This document shows positions 60,596 to 64,000 of a stretch of DNA of 64,000 nt, in pieces; position 1 is the first letter of the stretch, and each line of letters begins with the position of its first letter. The stretch is from Peronospora farinosa. Lineage: Eukaryota; Oomycota; Peronosporomycetes; Peronosporales; Peronosporaceae. Below the pieces are notes generated by a model. It was not told where the DNA came from. It did no database searches and saw only the letters and a list, made by a program, of their open reading frames with translations. The stretch is taken from assembly GCA_947646735.1 (NCBI GenBank), contig CANTFK010000980.1, positions 372,001 to 436,000 of the forward strand. Reading direction: 5' to 3'. A program made the position numbers and the translations under genes.

Positions 60596-63067
60596 ATGCT
60601 TTTGTTAAACTGCGCGATTGTTGGCATAGGCGGAAGCGCAATTTCTATCATTATTGAAGAGTGGAAGACAGTGGCTCTCTTAAAAAAAGATATCAAGGCA
60701 AAGAAGGCGATTGCCTTCAAGAATGTGGATGCGGACCAGCTGCGTCTCTTTGCGACGAAGAAGGACGGCGCCTGGCTGTCCTCTGCCACGGAAGATGTAA
60801 AGCAACTTAAGGAGGGCATGATGACTCCTCTTCTTGAAGAGTTAACGGAAAAGGACCAAGAGCTGCAGGGGGAAGATTCGATTGCTGACATTTTCCTTGA
60901 AAACGTAAGCACTCCAAAATCAAAAGAAATTCACGTGCTGGTGGTGGGGGCAGGGGATTATGTCGAATTACGCATCGAAGATGCCAAAAACGGTGCTCAG
61001 TACACGGACGAGCTGACGCACTACCAGCAACGAGGGAAGCTGATCCAGCGCAACTGTAAGGACTATTGCCAGAAGATTTTAAACAAAATCGACGCACTCT
61101 ATACCCTCTCCGGCACGTCAACGCTGCCGTTCATTTGTGTGCAAGGATCATCTGGCATGGGGAAGTCGCAGCTGGCGTTTGCGTTGGGAGGAAGCCGCCC
61201 GTGGTTTTACTGGCCTGTTTTCATTGGGGAATCTTGTCAGAGCTTGTATGAAAATTTTTCGTTAATTTCTGAAGCGTTCCGTGAAGTGACAAACAAGGAC
61301 GACCCAATGAAAAAGTCGGATGAGAACATTTTGAACTCCAAGTCCGATTTTTACAATAGTGAAAGTCTTTGGACCTTTGGATTTATTCGTGCGTTGCTGC
61401 AGTATTGCAGTAAAGAGCAGAATCAGCTAGGACAGATGATACGTTTTCATACGAAAACATCATGGTACGTGGAAAAGTGCAATCGGACGAAAGTCATTGC
61501 TACTCGCGAAAAGATGAAGAAAGATGGGAAGTTGTTGCCTTTCTTTGTGTTGGATGAAATGATGTCAAACGTGAACAGTGATGGCGGTGGAAAGAACATA
61601 GCGGCATTCCAACGCAATGTTTTTCGTGTGTGTGGCCTGGTCGTGGTTGTAATGGGGACGAACGCTAAGATCACCAATTTGGTGGGTCAATCAAAAGGAA
61701 GCTATTATGGAGAGCATGCATGGATGACGGTAATGTCTCGATTCCCTTCATATCAACCAATTCCATTTGCAGATGCTGATAAAGAGCTTTCTTGGAATCG
61801 CATCCAAGGTACGTATCCCGTTTTGAAAAGCATTGTGGCCAATTCTCGCGGGCGTTTTTCCCGATATTTCGCCGACAGCGCGGCGCAATATGCGTTAGAA
61901 AATTCTGCAAATGATATCGAACTCTGCGATTTGCTGGACGTGGCATTTGATTACGTAAGCCTAAAGACACAGAAAGGAAAACAGTTCATGGGGAAGCAGA
62001 ACGGAAAGGATGCGCAGCTGATAGCGATATCGTACACTAATGTTGACAGTGATGGCTCGTCTCCATCTCCACTAAAGAAAAGGAAAATTACTCCTGTTGT
62101 TGGGACCCACTGCATGCATCTACACTTCGCCAACCTAGTGGATCCTCAGGCAACTGAAGTGGATATAATAAATCGCCAACTTGAGGTTAATGGCGAGTCG
62201 TGGGAACCGCTTTGCTGTTTCCCGGAGATCGATGAGGACATGCTGCTTTATCTTGCGATATTGGGTGGAAAGACTTACTCCGGTTACTATGATCGTCACA
62301 TGTCTATCGACTACTCAACATTAGCCATCTTTTCCATGTACTTGAAAGGACACGGGTTCACGTCAGGAGAAAACACCGACGCGATCAGCAATGATTATAA
62401 GACGTACGAGAACATGGTCGCTCATATGATTTTCTGTGCATCACGGCGAAATGGAGTGCAAGGAATTCCTTTTGATGAATTTTTCGCTGGGTTGCTCAGT
62501 GAATGTCAAGACAAAAAAATACGGCCAGTGACGATGACCATTGGTAATACGAAGCAAACGATTGTTGCTAGCGATTTGTTGGACAAATACGCTGATCTGG
62601 CAGCTTTGTCTCACTCGAAAATACCTTTCTTGGCTCCACCGAATGCTGAGTGGCCGCAATGTATCTTAGATACTCGCGCCAAGGGCTGTAACTTCGGTCA
62701 TCTCGTTCGTGCTAAGAATGCTGAAAGGTGTGACATTTACGTACGCAACATGGAGGATCCGACTGGACCGCCACTTTTTTTCTGTGAGTGCAAGTATCGG
62801 GACAGCAATGTGGGCTCTGATGTGATGAAGACGATCATTGATGGGCTAAATGATGTTTGTGAGTGGGCAATCTTATTGGTGTTCTGCGTGAAATTAGCAA
62901 AACTTAAAATCGAGTGGGGCCACGCACAAGTCGGCTGCGTCAAGGTTAATTGCCGAAGTGGCCGTGTCGATTGGGTTGTCCAGCCGGCGGAAGAAAAAGA
63001 TCGAAAGAAGCTGGTCATCGTTATGGAAACGGGGCCTTTGACGGTAGGAGTGGCTAGCAAAACTTGA
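60596..63067 (+). CDS. CRN (Crinkler) effector, full-length (CRN-3)
   Basis: Single exon of 823 residues and the only CRN here open from end to end. Residues about 1-55: LFLAK-type N-terminus (MLLLNCAIVGI... LRLFATKK at 48-55), which in CRNs directs secretion and host-cell entry. Residues about 56-117: DWL-type region ending in HVLVV. The C-terminal effector part starts here, with a P-loop NTPase motif GSSGMGKSQ at about 184. A basic KKRK cluster near 494 is a plausible nuclear signal. A PD-(D/E)xK nuclease-like end has DIYVRN near 712 and ECK in CECKYR near 730. P-loop NTPase plus restriction-endonuclease-like domain is a known ancestral CRN architecture. Nuclease activity is inferred, not shown. 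Confidence 0.92.
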   Translation: MLLLNCAIVGIGGSAISIIIEEWKTVALLKKDIKAKKAIAFKNVDADQLRLFATKKDGAWLSSATEDVKQLKEGMMTPLLEELTEKDQELQGEDSIADIFLENVSTPKSKEIHVLVVGAGDYVELRIEDAKNGAQYTDELTHYQQRGKLIQRNCKDYCQKILNKIDALYTLSGTSTLPFICVQGSSGMGKSQLAFALGGSRPWFYWPVFIGESCQSLYENFSLISEAFREVTNKDDPMKKSDENILNSKSDFYNSESLWTFGFIRALLQYCSKEQNQLGQMIRFHTKTSWYVEKCNRTKVIATREKMKKDGKLLPFFVLDEMMSNVNSDGGGKNIAAFQRNVFRVCGLVVVVMGTNAKITNLVGQSKGSYYGEHAWMTVMSRFPSYQPIPFADADKELSWNRIQGTYPVLKSIVANSRGRFSRYFADSAAQYALENSANDIELCDLLDVAFDYVSLKTQKGKQFMGKQNGKDAQLIAISYTNVDSDGSSPSPLKKRKITPVVGTHCMHLHFANLVDPQATEVDIINRQLEVNGESWEPLCCFPEIDEDMLLYLAILGGKTYSGYYDRHMSIDYSTLAIFSMYLKGHGFTSGENTDAISNDYKTYENMVAHMIFCASRRNGVQGIPFDEFFAGLLSECQDKKIRPVTMTIGNTKQTIVASDLLDKYADLAALSHSKIPFLAPPNAEWPQCILDTRAKGCNFGHLVRAKNAERCDIYVRNMEDPTGPPLFFCECKYRDSNVGSDVMKTIIDGLNDVCEWAILLVFCVKLAKLKIEWGHAQVGCVKVNCRSGRVDWVVQPAEEKDRKKLVIVMETGPLTVGVASKT

Positions 63068-63539
63068 TTGAACCAGTCCGTCGCCTCGCGAATCTCTGCA
63101 TTGCGTCGCAAGCACAACAACTTCGTGCACCTCTTCTTGCATGTCAACTTTTCTTTACGTCAGTGGCACTCATCGCATCCCCAGATTGTCCAAAGAGATT
63201 TAGCGGCTTGTAACTGTCTAATATTTCTTTTGGATTCGTTGTTTTATCTCACTCTTACACTCTTTTTACATGGTGATACCAAAAAATTGCCCTCGATATA
63301 TTTTACCATGCATGACAGTATGACTAGTCGTCGGGATTTCATTGCCTCTTGTAGCTGTTGCGTAATGACCATAACTTGGTTAGTTCTCGCCGTGCATTGC
63401 AAGTCCAACGAAAATCGATGCAGTATTACGCTTGTCGTCATTGGTTTTGTCTCCTCAACTCATCAAAACACGACAATCGAATCGTGAACGGTGTCTGGTA
63501 TCGCTTCATGAATGTTCACATACCTACCCACGGTAAGCA
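63068..63539. other. Spacer between CRN-3 and SPT5 relic (copy D)
   Basis: Inverted equivalent of 7037-7499. It has only broken frames on both strands; no gene is supported. Confidence 0.5.
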
Positions 63540-64000
63540 ACTTGCACAATAACAGTGTAGATAGATAGAGTCGTTGCTCTTTGAATTGAGAGTGCGCAAA
63601 AGCTTCTCGACCGAGCAGCGAGCCCTTAGTGCCTGCTTCATCGCCTGACAAGATGACCACAGTATCTTGTTTTTCCGGCATCACCGGCCGCACATCGTTT
63701 AACGACACAGTGATCACGAGACCATCTACACCGAGTGAGCAAGTATTACCACTCCCACTGGTAATGGCGCCCACACTGCCATTCTATTTACCAATGATCA
63801 CTTCAACCTCTACGTCCTCCATCTTCCATGTTACTGCTCCGTAGCAGGTCCCCCCGCAATGTCGTTTGCATCCTGGTTAACGCCAGGCGTGACGGAAAAT
63901 TCGTTGCCTCCCATCATGTCAGTGTGTGGCAACAGAGTTCATACGACCCATGGAAGTTTCCACACAAACCCAGGAGTCATTGAATTGTGGTTGTATTCCA
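63540..64000 (-). pseudogene. SPT5: SPT5 relic, C-terminal end (copy delta), cut by the window
   Basis: The last KOW-type segment (SLNDVRPVMPEKQD) and the preceding WKMEDVEVEVIVGK are recognisable on the minus strand. The TAG between VGK and NGSVG, seen in the two direct copies, is present here too (plus strand CTA near 63784). The rest lies beyond the window. Confidence 0.8.

Larger units (their letters stand above)
52440..64000. repeat. Segmental duplication, inverted copy D
   Basis: The same block in inverted orientation: COG2 (minus), Fab1 (plus), CRN (plus), SPT5 relic (minus). It runs past the window end. Similarity to copies A and B stops in COG2 exon 4 at about 52442. From there this copy continues into the genuine 3' exons of COG2, whereas A and B jump to other sequence. 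That makes D the best candidate for the original locus. Confidence 0.93.

Overview
The window reads as nuclear DNA of an oomycete, most likely a plant-pathogenic member of the Peronosporales. The reasons are: many short GT-AG introns of about 50-90 bases in conserved eukaryotic genes; Crinkler (CRN) effector genes with the LxLFxxK-type and HVLVV motifs; a secreted EGF-like protein; and densely packed single-copy genes. No bacterial operons, rRNA, tRNA or CRISPR arrays were seen.

About two thirds of the window is one segmental duplication. A direct tandem array fills 1-30412. Its period is about 14.24-14.29 kb (position 1 matches 14243 and 28528). The same block returns in inverted orientation from about 52440 to the window end. 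The block carries a PIKfyve/Fab1-type FYVE lipid kinase gene head-to-head with COG2 (Golgi tethering complex), an SPT5 pseudogene and a CRN effector gene. In the direct copies COG2 is cut after its fourth exon and joined to a captured fragment that leads into the SPT5 relic. The inverted copy at 51619-54399 holds the only full-length COG2, so it looks like the source locus. The third direct copy stops inside the Fab1/COG2 promoter at about 30412.

Between the direct and inverted copies lies about 21 kb of ordinary single-copy genes: an EGF-like secreted protein, CCDC25, a neurochondrin-like protein, a RING-H2 E3 ligase, an unrecognised multi-exon gene, SGF11, UBL5/Hub1, a TKL kinase, a small membrane protein, PSTK, mitochondrial glutamyl-tRNA synthetase and a membrane-anchored cysteine-synthase-like enzyme. 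All have readable exon structures. Two show a possible break: the neurochondrin 3' end and a gene with an in-frame TAG.

Most of the signal lies in the duplicated part. The flanks of the copies are almost identical, but the three CRN genes are mosaics of one another and only the inverted one is open over its full length. Each visible Fab1 copy has its own, mostly unshared, lesion. The SPT5 relic carries at least one stop common to all copies, so it was dead before the block spread. Several lesions are single-base changes in homopolymers, so assembly error must be excluded before calling them biology. All calls are by eye from the sequence; no alignment or database search was run.
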